Shown: piece by piece, positions 15,048-27,018 of the stretch
How the letters are laid out: every line of letters starts with the position of its first letter
How positions within the stretch are numbered: the stretch's first letter is position 1
Assembly (NCBI RefSeq): GCF_006442205.1
Contig: NZ_VFVR01000001.1
Coordinates: forward strand, 372,001 to 436,000
DNA: 64,000 nt
DNA from: Mesorhizobium sp. B2-3-12
Lineage (GTDB): Bacteria; Pseudomonadota; Alphaproteobacteria; Rhizobiales; Rhizobiaceae
Direction: 5' to 3'
Position numbers and translations under genes: made by a program
The notes under the pieces: generated by a model
Database searches by the model: none
The model's input: the letters and a program-made list of their open reading frames with translations, nothing else
Told to the model about the DNA's origin: nothing

Positions 15048-15851
15048 TCAGTCGCCTTCGTTGGGTATGTTCAGAACGTGGCCGCATGCCTTGCAGTGCA
15101 CGGCATCAGGCTCATGCCGCTGCAACCCGCATTGCGGGCATGGAAAGAACACCTTGGCCGGCCGAAAGATCGCCTGCGCCAGCCTGACGAACAGCGATAT
15201 GCCGATGATCATGGTGACGATCGCCGTCAGCTTGCCGGCGATGCCCGGCAGCACGATGTCGCCGAAGCCGGTCGTCGTGACCGTCGCGACGGTGAAGTAA
15301 AGCGCGTCGATGTAATTTTCCAGGCCGGCGCCGTTGCGGAAAAAGAAGGTGTAGACGAAGCCCGTGATGACGAAGAGAAAGGTCAACAGGTTGATGACCG
15401 CGTGGCTTGCCTCGCGCCAGGGCCGCAGGCCGCGCATCTCGAAATGCCGCCAGATCGAACCGCTGCGCGACAGCGACCACAGCCGCAGGATGCGCAGAAA
15501 GCCGAGATTGGCGAGCGCCGTCGGCATCAGCAGCGTCAGAAGGATGAAGGCGTCCACCCAGAAGGTCGGCTGCTTCGTCAGACGCAGCATGTCGTTCGAG
15601 GCCAGCAGCCTGGCGCCGAGATCGGCGGCGACGAGAGCCGCCACGGCATAATCCAGCCACAGAAACGAGGCCGACTGCTGGATGACCGGCGTGGCGATGA
15701 AAAAGGCGATGATGGCGAGGTCGATGATGACAGCCACCAGTTGGAACCGGAACGCGGCCGGCGAGCGCCCATGATAGAGCCTGCGCAGTGTGTCGCGCAG
15801 CCGCGCCGTTGCGGACAAGCTCTGCGGCGCCTTGCCGCCCGCGCCTTTCAT
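15048..15851 (-). CDS. Ion-transporter / voltage-gated K+ channel-like protein with C-terminal zinc ribbon
   Basis: A 267-aa membrane protein with six helices. The S4-like segment is FLRILRLWSLSRSGSIWR, carrying spaced arginines, and the pore loop TVATVTTTGFGDIV contains the K+-selectivity TTGFGD sequence. The C-terminus ends in CPQCG and CKACG pairs 16 residues apart (VFFPCPQCGLQRHE...HCKACGHV), a cytoplasmic zinc ribbon not usual in KvAP-type channels. The start is MKGAGGKAPQSL; upstream codons read into the dnaE spacer. It lies 64 bases downstream of dnaE on the same strand. It could be a K+ channel whose gating responds to metal or redox through the ribbon. Confidence 0.82.
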   Translation of the reverse strand: MKGAGGKAPQSLSATARLRDTLRRLYHGRSPAAFRFQLVAVIIDLAIIAFFIATPVIQQSASFLWLDYAVAALVAADLGARLLASNDMLRLTKQPTFWVDAFILLTLLMPTALANLGFLRILRLWSLSRSGSIWRHFEMRGLRPWREASHAVINLLTFLFVITGFVYTFFFRNGAGLENYIDALYFTVATVTTTGFGDIVLPGIAGKLTAIVTMIIGISLFVRLAQAIFRPAKVFFPCPQCGLQRHEPDAVHCKACGHVLNIPNEGD

Positions 15852-15915
15852 GCGGATTGCAACGGTGCGAGGGGCGACTGCTTTCGCGCGGATTGCCGAC
15901 TGGCAACCAAGCTGG

Positions 15916-18900
15916 TCACACCAGTTCCACTTCGACCACGCCCGGCACGGCGCGCATCGCCGAGGCGATCTGCGGAGAGACGCGATAGCCGCCTTGCAAG
16001 GCAATCTCGACCTCGCCCTGCGCCTCGTCCTTGATCACGATGATGCTCACCTGGCTTTCACCGCGCTGGGTAAGCTGGGATTGGATGATCGACGCAGGGC
16101 CATCGTTCCTGACGAAAATGCGCAGTGCTTTCTGGATGCGGCTTGCTTCGTCTTCCAGCGACTGCACGGAGTTGATGCGCAGATTGACACCCTCGGGCCT
16201 GTCCTCCGCCGCGACGGTGATGACAACCGAGCGGCCGGCTTCCAGGAGGTCGCGGTACTGGGCCAATCCTTCCGAAAATAGCACGGCCTCGTACTGGCCG
16301 GAGGTGTCGGAAAAGGCCACCACGCCCATCTTGTTGCCGGTGCGCGTCTTGCGCTCTTGCTTGCTGGTCACGGTGCCGGCAAGCCGGCCGGCGGAAGCGC
16401 CGCGCTTGACGGCGGCCGAGAACTCCGCCCAGTTCTGCACCCGCATCTTCTGCAGCGCCGCCTTGTATTCGTCGAGCGGATGCGCCGAGAGATAGAAGCC
16501 GACGACCTGGAATTCGCGGTGCAGCCGGTCGGCGGCGAGCCACGGATCGGTCGCCGGCAGATTGAGCGCCTGCGATTGGGCGCCCAGCGAGGCGCCGAAA
16601 ATATCGGCCTGGCCGGAAACCGCGTTCTGCTGGGCGAGCGAAGCCAGCCCCATCATCCGTTCGACGCCAGCCAACATCTGGGCGCGATCATGGCCGAAGC
16701 AGTCGAGCGCGCCGGCCATGATCAAGCTCTCGAACACACGCTTGCCGACGATCTTAGGGTCGACCCTCTCGCAGAAATCGGCCAGGCTCTTGAACGGCTT
16801 TTCGCCGCGAACGGCGACGATATGCTCCACCGCGGCGTCGCCGACACCCTTGAGCGCAGCCATCGAGTAATAGATGCGGTTCTCGCCGACCTCGAAGGCA
16901 CGAAAGCTCGTCATCACCGAGGGCGCCAGGACCTCGATGCCGAGGCGCAGCGCATCCTGGCGGAAGTCGGCGAGCTTGTCGGTGTTGCCCATGTCGAACG
17001 TCATCGACGCCGCCAGGAACTCGACCGGATAGTGCGCCTTGAGATAGGCGGTCTGGTAGGAGACGACTGCGTAGGCGGCGGCGTGCGACTTGTTGAAACC
17101 ATAGTCGGCGAACTTGGCCAGCAGGTCGAAAATGAAGTCGGCTTGCGGCTTGGCGACGCCGCGCTCGACCGCGCCGGAGACAAAACGTTCGCGCTGCTTG
17201 TCCATCTCGGCGCGGATCTTCTTGCCCATGGCGCGGCGCAGAAGGTCGGCTTCGCCGAGCGAATAGCCGGACAGCTCCTGCGCGATCTGCATCACCTGTT
17301 CCTGGTAAACGATGACGCCTTGCGTCTCCTTCACCAGATGGTCGATCTTGGGATGGATCGAGGCCATCTCCTCCTCGCCATGCTTTCTGGCGTTGTAGGT
17401 CGGGATGTTTTCCATCGGGCCAGGCCGATAGAGAGCGACCAGCGCGATGATGTCCTCGATGCAGTCTGGCCGCATGCCGATCAGCGCCTTGCGCATGCCG
17501 GCACTTTCCACCTGGAACACACCGACGACTTCGCCGCGCGACAGCATCGCGTAGGTCTCGGGATCGTCGAGCGGGATGGTCGCGAGATCGATGTCGATGC
17601 CGCGGCGGCGGATCAGCTTGACCGCCGTTTCCAGCACGGTCAGCGTCTTCAGGCCGAGGAAGTCGAACTTCACCAGCCCGGCCTGCTCGACATATTTCAT
17701 GTTGAACTGGGTGACCGGCATGTCCGAGCGCGGATCACGGTACATCGGCACCAGTTCCGACAATGGTCGGTCGCCGATGACGATGCCGGCGGCGTGCGTC
17801 GAGGCATGGCGGAAGAGGCCTTCCAGCTTCTGCGCCATGTCGAGCAGCGTCTGGACGATCGGCTCCTTCTCCGCCTCTTCGGCAAAGCGCGGCTCGTTGG
17901 CGATGGCGTCGGCGAGCTTGACCGGATTGGCCGGGTTTTGCGGCACCATCTTCGACAGCTTGTCGACCTGGCCATAGGGCATCTGCAGCACACGGCCGAC
18001 GTCGCGCAGCACGGCGCGCGCCTGCAGCGTACCGAAGGTGATGATCTGGCCGACCTGGTCGCGGCCGTATTTCTGCTGGACGTAGCGAATCACCTCCTCG
18101 CGCCGGTCCTGGCAGAAGTCGATGTCGAAATCGGGCATCGACACGCGGTCCGGATTGAGGAAGCGCTCGAACAGCAGCGAGAAGCGCAGCGGATCGATGT
18201 CGGTGATGGTGGTGGAATAGGCGACCAGCGAGCCGGCGCCCGAACCGCGCCCGGGCCCGACCGGAATGCCTTGCGCCTTCGCCCATTTGATGAAGTCGGC
18301 CACGATCAGGAAGTAGCCGGGGAATTTCATCTTCTCGATGATGCCGAGCTCGAATTCGAGCCGCTCGCGATATTGCTCGACCGTATAGCCGGGTGTCGGC
18401 CCGTGCAGGGCAAGCCGGGCATCGAGCCCCTCGCGCGCCTGTCGGGCAAGTTCGGCGGCCTCGGCCTTTTCGGCGGCGTCCTTGTCGGAGGCATCGCCGC
18501 CCGTGAAACGCGGCAGGATCGGGCTGCGGGTTTTCGGATAATAGGAGCAGCGCAGCGCGATCTCGACCGTGTTGTCAATGGCTTCCGGCAGATCGGCGAA
18601 CAATTTCGCCATGTCGGCCTGGCTGCGCAGGAAATTGTCCGGGGACAGCCGGCGGCGGGTGTCGACGGCGACGACCGAACCCTCGGCGATGGCGATCAGC
18701 GCGTCATGCGCCTCGTACTCGTCGCGCGACGAGAAGAAGGCCTCGTTGGTGGCGACAAGCGGCAATTCATGGAAATAGGCAAGATCGATCGAGGATTTCT
18801 CGATCATGCGATCATAGCCCGAAACCCGATCCAGCTCGACATAGAGCCGGTCGCCGAACATCGTCTTGAGCGTAAGCAGGCGCGCCTCGGCGAGATCGCG

Positions 18901-19443
18901 GCGATCTTCCTTCAGGGCAATCCCGATCGGTCCGCGCGGACCGCCGCTGAGGCAAATCAGGCCGTCGCATTGGCCGTCCATCATTTCGGTGGTCAGGTGC
19001 ACCGCTTCACCGGGTGGTGTCTCGAGATAGACGCGGCTGACCAACCTGACCAGATTGGAATAGCCAGCTTCGGTGGCCGCGATCAGCACGACCGGCCGCA
19101 TGTCGGGACCTTGCCGACGGCGGTCGCGCTGGCCATCGCTGTTCTCGCCGGAGAAGGCGAGCGCGATCTGGCAGCCGATGATCGGCTGGATGCCGTCCTT
19201 CACCGCCTTCTGCGCGAACTCCAGCGCGCCGAACAGATTGTTGGTGTCTGTAACGGCGATGGCCGGCGCTTCGTCCTTGACGGCATGGCCGACGATCTTG
19301 CCAAGCTGAAGCGCACCTTCCAACAGCGAATAGGCCGAGTGCACGCGCAGATGGACGAACGGCCGCGCTGGTATCTCAGGCCGCGCCGCGGCAATCGCGG
19401 CTTCGCGCTTCAAGGGGTCGCGTGGAAGTCTGTCATCCGCCAT
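15916..19443 (-). CDS. dnaE: DNA polymerase III subunit alpha
   Basis: The replicative DNA polymerase, 1175 aa. The N-terminal PHP domain begins FVHLRVHSAYSLLEGAL (about residue 28). The catalytic carboxylates are D440 and D442 in PDFDIDFCQDRREE, and the palm region is completed by KFDFLGLKTLT. The finger and helix-hairpin-helix parts follow, then an OB fold (RLAGTVTSKQERKTRTGNK) and a C-terminal clamp/tau-binding region. Length and order are those of proteobacterial DnaE1. The start MADDRLPRDPLK is used; the frame upstream is open but reads through the 3' spacer of pccA. It lies 107 bases downstream of pccA on the same strand. Confidence 0.96.
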   Translation of the reverse strand: MADDRLPRDPLKREAAIAAARPEIPARPFVHLRVHSAYSLLEGALQLGKIVGHAVKDEAPAIAVTDTNNLFGALEFAQKAVKDGIQPIIGCQIALAFSGENSDGQRDRRRQGPDMRPVVLIAATEAGYSNLVRLVSRVYLETPPGEAVHLTTEMMDGQCDGLICLSGGPRGPIGIALKEDRRDLAEARLLTLKTMFGDRLYVELDRVSGYDRMIEKSSIDLAYFHELPLVATNEAFFSSRDEYEAHDALIAIAEGSVVAVDTRRRLSPDNFLRSQADMAKLFADLPEAIDNTVEIALRCSYYPKTRSPILPRFTGGDASDKDAAEKAEAAELARQAREGLDARLALHGPTPGYTVEQYRERLEFELGIIEKMKFPGYFLIVADFIKWAKAQGIPVGPGRGSGAGSLVAYSTTITDIDPLRFSLLFERFLNPDRVSMPDFDIDFCQDRREEVIRYVQQKYGRDQVGQIITFGTLQARAVLRDVGRVLQMPYGQVDKLSKMVPQNPANPVKLADAIANEPRFAEEAEKEPIVQTLLDMAQKLEGLFRHASTHAAGIVIGDRPLSELVPMYRDPRSDMPVTQFNMKYVEQAGLVKFDFLGLKTLTVLETAVKLIRRRGIDIDLATIPLDDPETYAMLSRGEVVGVFQVESAGMRKALIGMRPDCIEDIIALVALYRPGPMENIPTYNARKHGEEEMASIHPKIDHLVKETQGVIVYQEQVMQIAQELSGYSLGEADLLRRAMGKKIRAEMDKQRERFVSGAVERGVAKPQADFIFDLLAKFADYGFNKSHAAAYAVVSYQTAYLKAHYPVEFLAASMTFDMGNTDKLADFRQDALRLGIEVLAPSVMTSFRAFEVGENRIYYSMAALKGVGDAAVEHIVAVRGEKPFKSLADFCERVDPKIVGKRVFESLIMAGALDCFGHDRAQMLAGVERMMGLASLAQQNAVSGQADIFGASLGAQSQALNLPATDPWLAADRLHREFQVVGFYLSAHPLDEYKAALQKMRVQNWAEFSAAVKRGASAGRLAGTVTSKQERKTRTGNKMGVVAFSDTSGQYEAVLFSEGLAQYRDLLEAGRSVVITVAAEDRPEGVNLRINSVQSLEDEASRIQKALRIFVRNDGPASIIQSQLTQRGESQVSIIVIKDEAQGEVEIALQGGYRVSPQIASAMRAVPGVVEVELV

Positions 19444-19550
19444 GATTTCTCGTGCTGTCCGTAAGACCTGAGTCGATGGAGATGTATTGTCCGGGACCGG
19501 GCGATACCAGTCCAGCACAAACGACTGCCGGCCACAGGCTTCCAGCGTGC

Positions 19551-21563
<2,013 letters not shown>

Positions 21564-21805
21564 GCGGGCAGAATTCCCCTCCGGCAGACGATTCAGTTCT
21601 ATGGACTATGTCGCCATGTCTCAAGTACCGCAGTGGACGACGTGAAAGTCTCCCCGCCGACGCGCCATGGCGCTCCCTGTCGCTGCTTGTCGAGCGCTGT
21701 GCTATCTGCGTCAACAAAGCCGACATTTCGTCTCATCTGAGAGTTGATGAGCAGCCCAAAACCTGAAAACTTGGCCTCAAAAATCGCCTTTGGAGGAATT
21801 GCCTG

Positions 21806-22933
<1,128 letters not shown>

Positions 22934-22999
22934 AGACGGCCACACGCCGCCGGCCATCCGGCCAGCGACCCCTGTGGTAAAACATGGGAGGAAATAACA

Positions 23000-23569
23000 A
23001 TGGCGGAGAAACTGCATCCGAAAATCGACAATGGGCTGCCCAGGGAAAGTGCTGGCTTTGCCGGCGGCACGCTGGTTTGCGCCTGCACAAGCAAGCCGGT
23101 CAAGGTAAAGGTCAAGGGCCAGATCGCCCACAACCACGCCTGCGGCTGCACCAAATGCTGGAAGCCCGACGGCGCCGTGTTCTCGGTGGTGGCGGTAGCC
23201 GGCACCGGCGACGTCACCGTCACCGAGAACGGCGACAAGCTGAAGGTGGTCGATCCCTCGGCTTTGATCCAGCGCCATGCCTGCACCGGTTGCGGCGTCC
23301 ACATGCATGGACCGGTCGAGCGCGACCATCCGTTCAAGGGCCTGTCCTTCATCCACCCCGAGCGCTTCGAGGAGGACGGCTGGTCGCCGCCCGGCTTCAC
23401 CGCCTTCGTCTCGTCGATCATCGAATCGGGTGTCGACCCCAAGCGCATGGACGGCATTCGCGCCCAACTGAAATCGATCGGGCTGGAGCCTTATGACTGC
23501 CTCAACCCTGGCCTGATGGACTACATCGCCACCTGGACAGCCAAGAAGTCCGGTGCCTTGCCGGCCTGA
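23000..23569 (+). CDS. gfa: S-(hydroxymethyl)glutathione synthase (Gfa)
   Basis: A 189-aa zinc protein that accelerates formation of S-hydroxymethylglutathione from formaldehyde and glutathione. The zinc cysteines are in [19 protein letters not shown] and [12 protein letters not shown], the full set for the family. Length and the [13 protein letters not shown] opening match Gfa of Paracoccus and rhizobia. GGGAGGAA lies ahead of the ATG. It sits 66 bases after the class III dehydrogenase and ends before a strong hairpin, so the two make one transcript. Confidence 0.93.
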   Translation: MAEKLHPKIDNGLPRESAGFAGGTLVCACTSKPVKVKVKGQIAHNHACGCTKCWKPDGAVFSVVAVAGTGDVTVTENGDKLKVVDPSALIQRHACTGCGVHMHGPVERDHPFKGLSFIHPERFEEDGWSPPGFTAFVSSIIESGVDPKRMDGIRAQLKSIGLEPYDCLNPGLMDYIATWTAKKSGALPA

Positions 23570-23589
23570 CAGCTGTAAGAGTTCTGGTA

Positions 23590-23613
23590 GGGGCCGGATA
23601 TGTTTCCGGCCCC
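23590..23613 (+). terminator. Rho-independent-like hairpin after gfa
   Basis: GGGGCCGGA (23590-23598) and TCCGGCCCC (23605-23613) form a perfect 9-bp GC-rich stem with a 6-base loop. No T-run follows (TGCTCGTTCC), so it may be a partial terminator that lets some read-through into the YaiI gene starting at 23633. Confidence 0.6.
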
Positions 23614-23632
23614 TGCTCGTTCCGGAGAAACA

Positions 23633-24100
23633 ATGCCCGCACCCGCCATCTACGTCGATGCCGACGCCTGCCCAGTCAAGGCCGAGGTCGAGAAGGTCGC
23701 CGAGCGCCATGGCGTCGTGGTCACTTACGTTTCCAATGGGGGCCTGCGCCCTTCGCGCGACCCTATGATCCGCAATGTCGTCGTCTCCAAGAGCGCCGAT
23801 GCCGCCGACGACTGGATCGTCGAGAACGCCAAATCCAACGACATCGTGGTGACGGCCGACATTCCGCTCGCAGCCCGCACCGTGGCGCTCGGCGCGCATG
23901 TGCTGGGGCCGACCGGACGTCCTTTCACGCCCGAGACGATCGGCATGGCGGTGGCGATGCGCGATCTCAAGCAGCATCTGCGCGAGACCGGCGAAAGCAA
24001 GGGCTACAATGCCAGCTTCGCGCCGCAGGATCGCTCCCGGTTCCTCGGCGAACTCGACCGCATCTTGCGGCGCGCTCTGAAATCCGCCACACCGGGCTAG
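23633..24100 (+). CDS. YaiI/YqxD family protein (UPF0178, DUF188)
   Basis: A 155-aa protein starting MPAPAIYVDADACPVKAEVEK, the invariant N-terminus of DUF188 with its DADACPVK motif. SNGGLRPSRDPMIRNVVV and ADIPLAARTVALGA are further family marks, with GRPFTPETIGMAVAMRDL near the C-terminus. The family looks like a PIN-related nuclease fold; the function is unknown. GGAG lies five bases before the ATG. It is 63 bases behind gfa, past the hairpin. Confidence 0.88.
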   Translation: MPAPAIYVDADACPVKAEVEKVAERHGVVVTYVSNGGLRPSRDPMIRNVVVSKSADAADDWIVENAKSNDIVVTADIPLAARTVALGAHVLGPTGRPFTPETIGMAVAMRDLKQHLRETGESKGYNASFAPQDRSRFLGELDRILRRALKSATPG

Positions 24101-24130
24101 CAACAAAGCGCCATCCAGGTGGAGACCGCC

Positions 24131-24808
24131 ATGGCCGCCGAAACCCCGATCAAGAACCCCATGCAGCGCCATATGCTGTTCGCGGTATCGGCGTGTCTCG
24201 GGGCGTTTGCGCTGCTCGTGGCGTTGCTGCTGCATGCCCCTCTCGCCTATTCGATCGGCGCCAACGCATTTTTCGCCGCTTACGTCATCCTTGTCGTCAG
24301 CCAGATGCCGAAATTCACCGGCAAGTACCTGAGCAAGAACGCACGCGCCACCGATCAGCCGGTTCTGGTCATCTTCGCGGTGACGCTCGTCGTCGTCGGC
24401 GTTGCCCTTGTCTCCCTGTTCCTGCTGATCAATCGGAAAGATGGGGATCACCCGATCGAACTCGGCTTTGCGCTGCTGTCGATCCCGCTCGGCTGGTTCA
24501 CCATTCATGCCATGGCGGCGCTCCACTATGCCCATGTCTACTGGATGGACGGCGACGCGGTCGACGCCGGCACCAAGAAGAAAATCCCGGTCGGCGGCCT
24601 GCTGTTCCCTGGCGACAAACGCCCCGAGGGCTGGGATTTCCTTTATTTCTCAACCGTCATCGGCATGACGGCGCAGACCGCCGACACCAACATCTCGACC
24701 ACGCATATGCGCTGCGTCGTGCTTGTCCATTCGATCCTGTCGTTCTTCTTCAACACCGTCATCGTCGCCGCGGCCGTCAATCTCGCCGTCAGCCTGGGCG
24801 GTCCGTAA
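24131..24808 (+). CDS. DUF1345 integral membrane protein
   Basis: A 225-aa inner-membrane protein with about five hydrophobic segments. The segment SQMPKFTGKYLSKNARATDQP and the loop FSTVIGMTAQTADTNIST are marks of DUF1345, a family of unknown role found in many soil bacteria. GGAG lies six bases ahead of ATG 24131; an in-frame GTG at 24119 is the alternative. It lies 98 bases ahead of the cytochrome b gene on the same strand and 30 bases after the YaiI gene. Confidence 0.82.
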   Translation: MAAETPIKNPMQRHMLFAVSACLGAFALLVALLLHAPLAYSIGANAFFAAYVILVVSQMPKFTGKYLSKNARATDQPVLVIFAVTLVVVGVALVSLFLLINRKDGDHPIELGFALLSIPLGWFTIHAMAALHYAHVYWMDGDAVDAGTKKKIPVGGLLFPGDKRPEGWDFLYFSTVIGMTAQTADTNISTTHMRCVVLVHSILSFFFNTVIVAAAVNLAVSLGGP

Positions 24809-24906
24809 TAAATCCGTGATCGGATGAAACATCGGTTTGGATCGCGACGTATCAGAAGGACAATGAACGCGTGGGCCAAGCCTCGAGGCCCGGGAGACGA
24901 GACAAG

Positions 24907-25788
24907 ATGGAATCGGTTGCCAGAAGCCAATCCGAAATTGGACCGGGCGTTCCCGCTTCAAACGACAAAACACTGATCTACCGGCAGTCGCGATGGACGC
25001 GGCTGACGCACTGGCTCTGGGCCATTTCATTGTTTTTCATGCTGCTATCCGGCCTGCAGATTTTCAATGCCCGGCCGCAGCTCTACATCGGCAAGCAATC
25101 CGGCTTCGGCTACGACAACACCGTTTTCGCCATCGGCGCCGAGAATACGAATGCCGGACCGCGCGGCTACACCGAAATCCTCGGCCACCGCTTCGACACC
25201 ACAGGCGTCCTCGGCTGGTCGGGCCCGGCCGGTAACGAGACAGCGCGCGGATTTCCGTCCTGGGCGACGATCCCTTCCTACTATGATCTCGGCACCGCCC
25301 GCGTCATCCATTTCTTCTTTGCTTGGATCCTGACGACGACCTTGATCGTCTGGCTGGTCGCAAGCCTGATCAACGGCCACATCCGCCGCGATCTGGCGCC
25401 GCGCCTGGATGACCTCAAACGCTTGCCACAGGACATTGCCAACCACGCCAGGCTGAAGTTCCACCACACTCGCGAATACAACACCTTGCAGAAAATGGCC
25501 TATGGCGGCGTGCTGTTCGTGCTCTTGCCGCTGATGATCATCACCGGGCTGGCCATGTCGCCCAGCATGAATTCGGTGCTGCCTTTCCTCAATGAGTTGC
25601 TCGGCGGCAGGCAGACGGCACGCACCATCCATTTCACCGTCATGGTTCTGCTGGTGGCCTTTTTCGTCATTCACATCCTGATGATCCTCGCCGCCGGCCC
25701 GATCAACGAGCTGCGCTCGATCATCACCGGCTGGTACCGCACCGATCCTCCGGCGCATGACGACAACACATCCGAGAGGAGTGCCTGA
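24907..25788 (+). CDS. Cytochrome b (b561/b6-type) membrane subunit
   Basis: A 293-aa four-to-five-helix cytochrome b. Heme-ligand histidines sit in RLTHWLWA, RVIHFFFAWI and TIHFTVMVLLVAFFVIHILM. The periplasmic loop between helices 1 and 2 is long (about 90 residues). ATG 24907 is chosen; a GTG at 24871 opens twelve codons earlier. It ends one base before the ATG of the molybdopterin enzyme, so the two form a membrane-anchored oxidoreductase in which this subunit passes electrons to or from quinone. It is larger than MsrQ and is closer to the cytochrome partner of sulfite-oxidase-type enzymes. Confidence 0.85.
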   Translation: MESVARSQSEIGPGVPASNDKTLIYRQSRWTRLTHWLWAISLFFMLLSGLQIFNARPQLYIGKQSGFGYDNTVFAIGAENTNAGPRGYTEILGHRFDTTGVLGWSGPAGNETARGFPSWATIPSYYDLGTARVIHFFFAWILTTTLIVWLVASLINGHIRRDLAPRLDDLKRLPQDIANHARLKFHHTREYNTLQKMAYGGVLFVLLPLMIITGLAMSPSMNSVLPFLNELLGGRQTARTIHFTVMVLLVAFFVIHILMILAAGPINELRSIITGWYRTDPPAHDDNTSERSA

Positions 25789-25789
25789 C

Positions 25790-26581
25790 ATGGCGAAATT
25801 TGAAATCAGTCGCCGCAAATTCCTCACCGCGGCCGGCCTCGGCGCTTCCGGCATCATGCTGTCGGGCTGCGACGCCTTCGACAGCCAGCTCAGCATCGGC
25901 AGCGGCCTGCGTAGTTTCCTCGAAAACGTCAATGGCCTGACCCACAGGGCGCAAAGGCTGCTCGGCGGCGGCAATTCGCTGGCGCCGGAATTCACCGAAG
26001 CTGATATCCGTCAGCCCATGCGGCCGAACGGCGTCACCGCGCCGGATGACGACGCATACAAGGCCCTGCTCGCCAACAACTTCGCCGATTGGCGCCTGGA
26101 GGTTTCAGGCCTCGTCGAAAAGCCGCTGTCACTTACCCGCGAGCAGCTCATGAACATGCCGAGCCGCACCCAGATCACCCGCCATGACTGCGTCGAGGGC
26201 TGGAGCTGCATCGCCAAATGGACGGGCACTCCGCTGTCCCTGCTGCTCGACCAGGCAATGGTCAAGCCGCAAGCGCGCTATGTCATGTTCCACTGCCTCG
26301 ACACGATCGACCGCAGCCTGTCGGGCGACGTCAAATATTACGGCACGATCGACCTGATCGATGCCCGCCATCCTCAGACGATCCTAGCCTATGGCCTGAA
26401 TGGCAAGCCGCTGCCGGTCGAGAATGGCGCGCCGCTGCGCGTCCGTGTCGAGCGCCAGCTCGGCTACAAGATGCCGAAATATCTCTACAAGATCGAACTG
26501 GTCGACGGCTTCGCCAATGTCGGCGGCGGCCGTGGCGGCTATTGGGAAGACAATGGCTACGACTGGTATGGCGGGATTTGA
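25790..26581 (+). CDS. Molybdopterin-dependent oxidoreductase (sulfite-oxidase fold), Tat-exported
   Basis: A 263-aa enzyme with a molybdenum pterin cofactor. The N-terminus SRRKFLTAAGLGASG is a twin-arginine signal, and LSGC at its end reads like a lipobox. The cofactor cysteine is in TRHDCVEGWSCIAKW, the hallmark of the SUOX/MsrP fold, followed by VMFHCLDTID and the C-terminal GRGGYWEDNGYDWYGGI. AGGAG lies eight bases ahead of ATG 25790. It pairs with the cytochrome b just upstream and overlaps the downstream GNAT gene by one base (TGATG). The substrate is not known; repair of oxidised methionine or sulfite oxidation are the obvious candidates. Confidence 0.88.
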   Translation: MAKFEISRRKFLTAAGLGASGIMLSGCDAFDSQLSIGSGLRSFLENVNGLTHRAQRLLGGGNSLAPEFTEADIRQPMRPNGVTAPDDDAYKALLANNFADWRLEVSGLVEKPLSLTREQLMNMPSRTQITRHDCVEGWSCIAKWTGTPLSLLLDQAMVKPQARYVMFHCLDTIDRSLSGDVKYYGTIDLIDARHPQTILAYGLNGKPLPVENGAPLRVRVERQLGYKMPKYLYKIELVDGFANVGGGRGGYWEDNGYDWYGGI

Positions 26582-27018
26582 TGGCCGCCCGCATAGAGGC
26601 CGAGCACGATCTGTCGCCCATCGAGTTGAGCTCGCTCGAGGAGCGTCTCCATCGCGACAACCGGCGCATGACGGACCGCGACGACGACCGGGAGCTGGCC
26701 TTTGTCATCCGTAATGATGCGGGACACGCGATCGGAGTGGCCGCCGGCTATTCCTGGGCGGGCACGTGCGAGCTTACATTGATGTGGATTGACGAGGCTC
26801 ACCGAGGCCGCGGCTACGCAAGGCAATTGCTCGACGCTTTTGTCGCCGAGGCCGCCGATCGCGGCGTCAAGAAGATTTGGGTCTCCAGCCACGACTTCCA
26901 GGCACCAGGCCTATATGAAAAGGCCGGCTTCGAGCGCATGGCCGAACTGGCGGGATGGCCCGAAGGCCATTCCAATATCATCCTTTGTAAAACGGTAGCG
27001 GCGGCCGGCGCGGCTTAG
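26581..27018 (+). CDS. GNAT-family N-acetyltransferase
   Basis: A 145-aa acetyltransferase with the core CELTLMWIDEAHRGRGYARQLLDAFVAEA (acetyl-CoA loop RGRGYA) and C-terminal YEKAGFERMAELAGW. The fold is complete and the length typical. The ATG shares a base with the stop of the molybdopterin enzyme (TGATG), so they are coupled. Its TAG overlaps the minus-strand TAA of the next gene by two bases (TTAG at 27015-27018). The substrate is unknown; the coupling is a hint, not evidence, that it serves the oxidoreductase pair. Confidence 0.85.
   Translation: MAARIEAEHDLSPIELSSLEERLHRDNRRMTDRDDDRELAFVIRNDAGHAIGVAAGYSWAGTCELTLMWIDEAHRGRGYARQLLDAFVAEAADRGVKKIWVSSHDFQAPGLYEKAGFERMAELAGWPEGHSNIILCKTVAAAGAA

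Noticed and set aside
16357..19464. 1035-codon plus-strand frame
   Set aside because: It is antisense to dnaE, has low-complexity H/R/D composition and no domain. dnaE shows all catalytic motifs.
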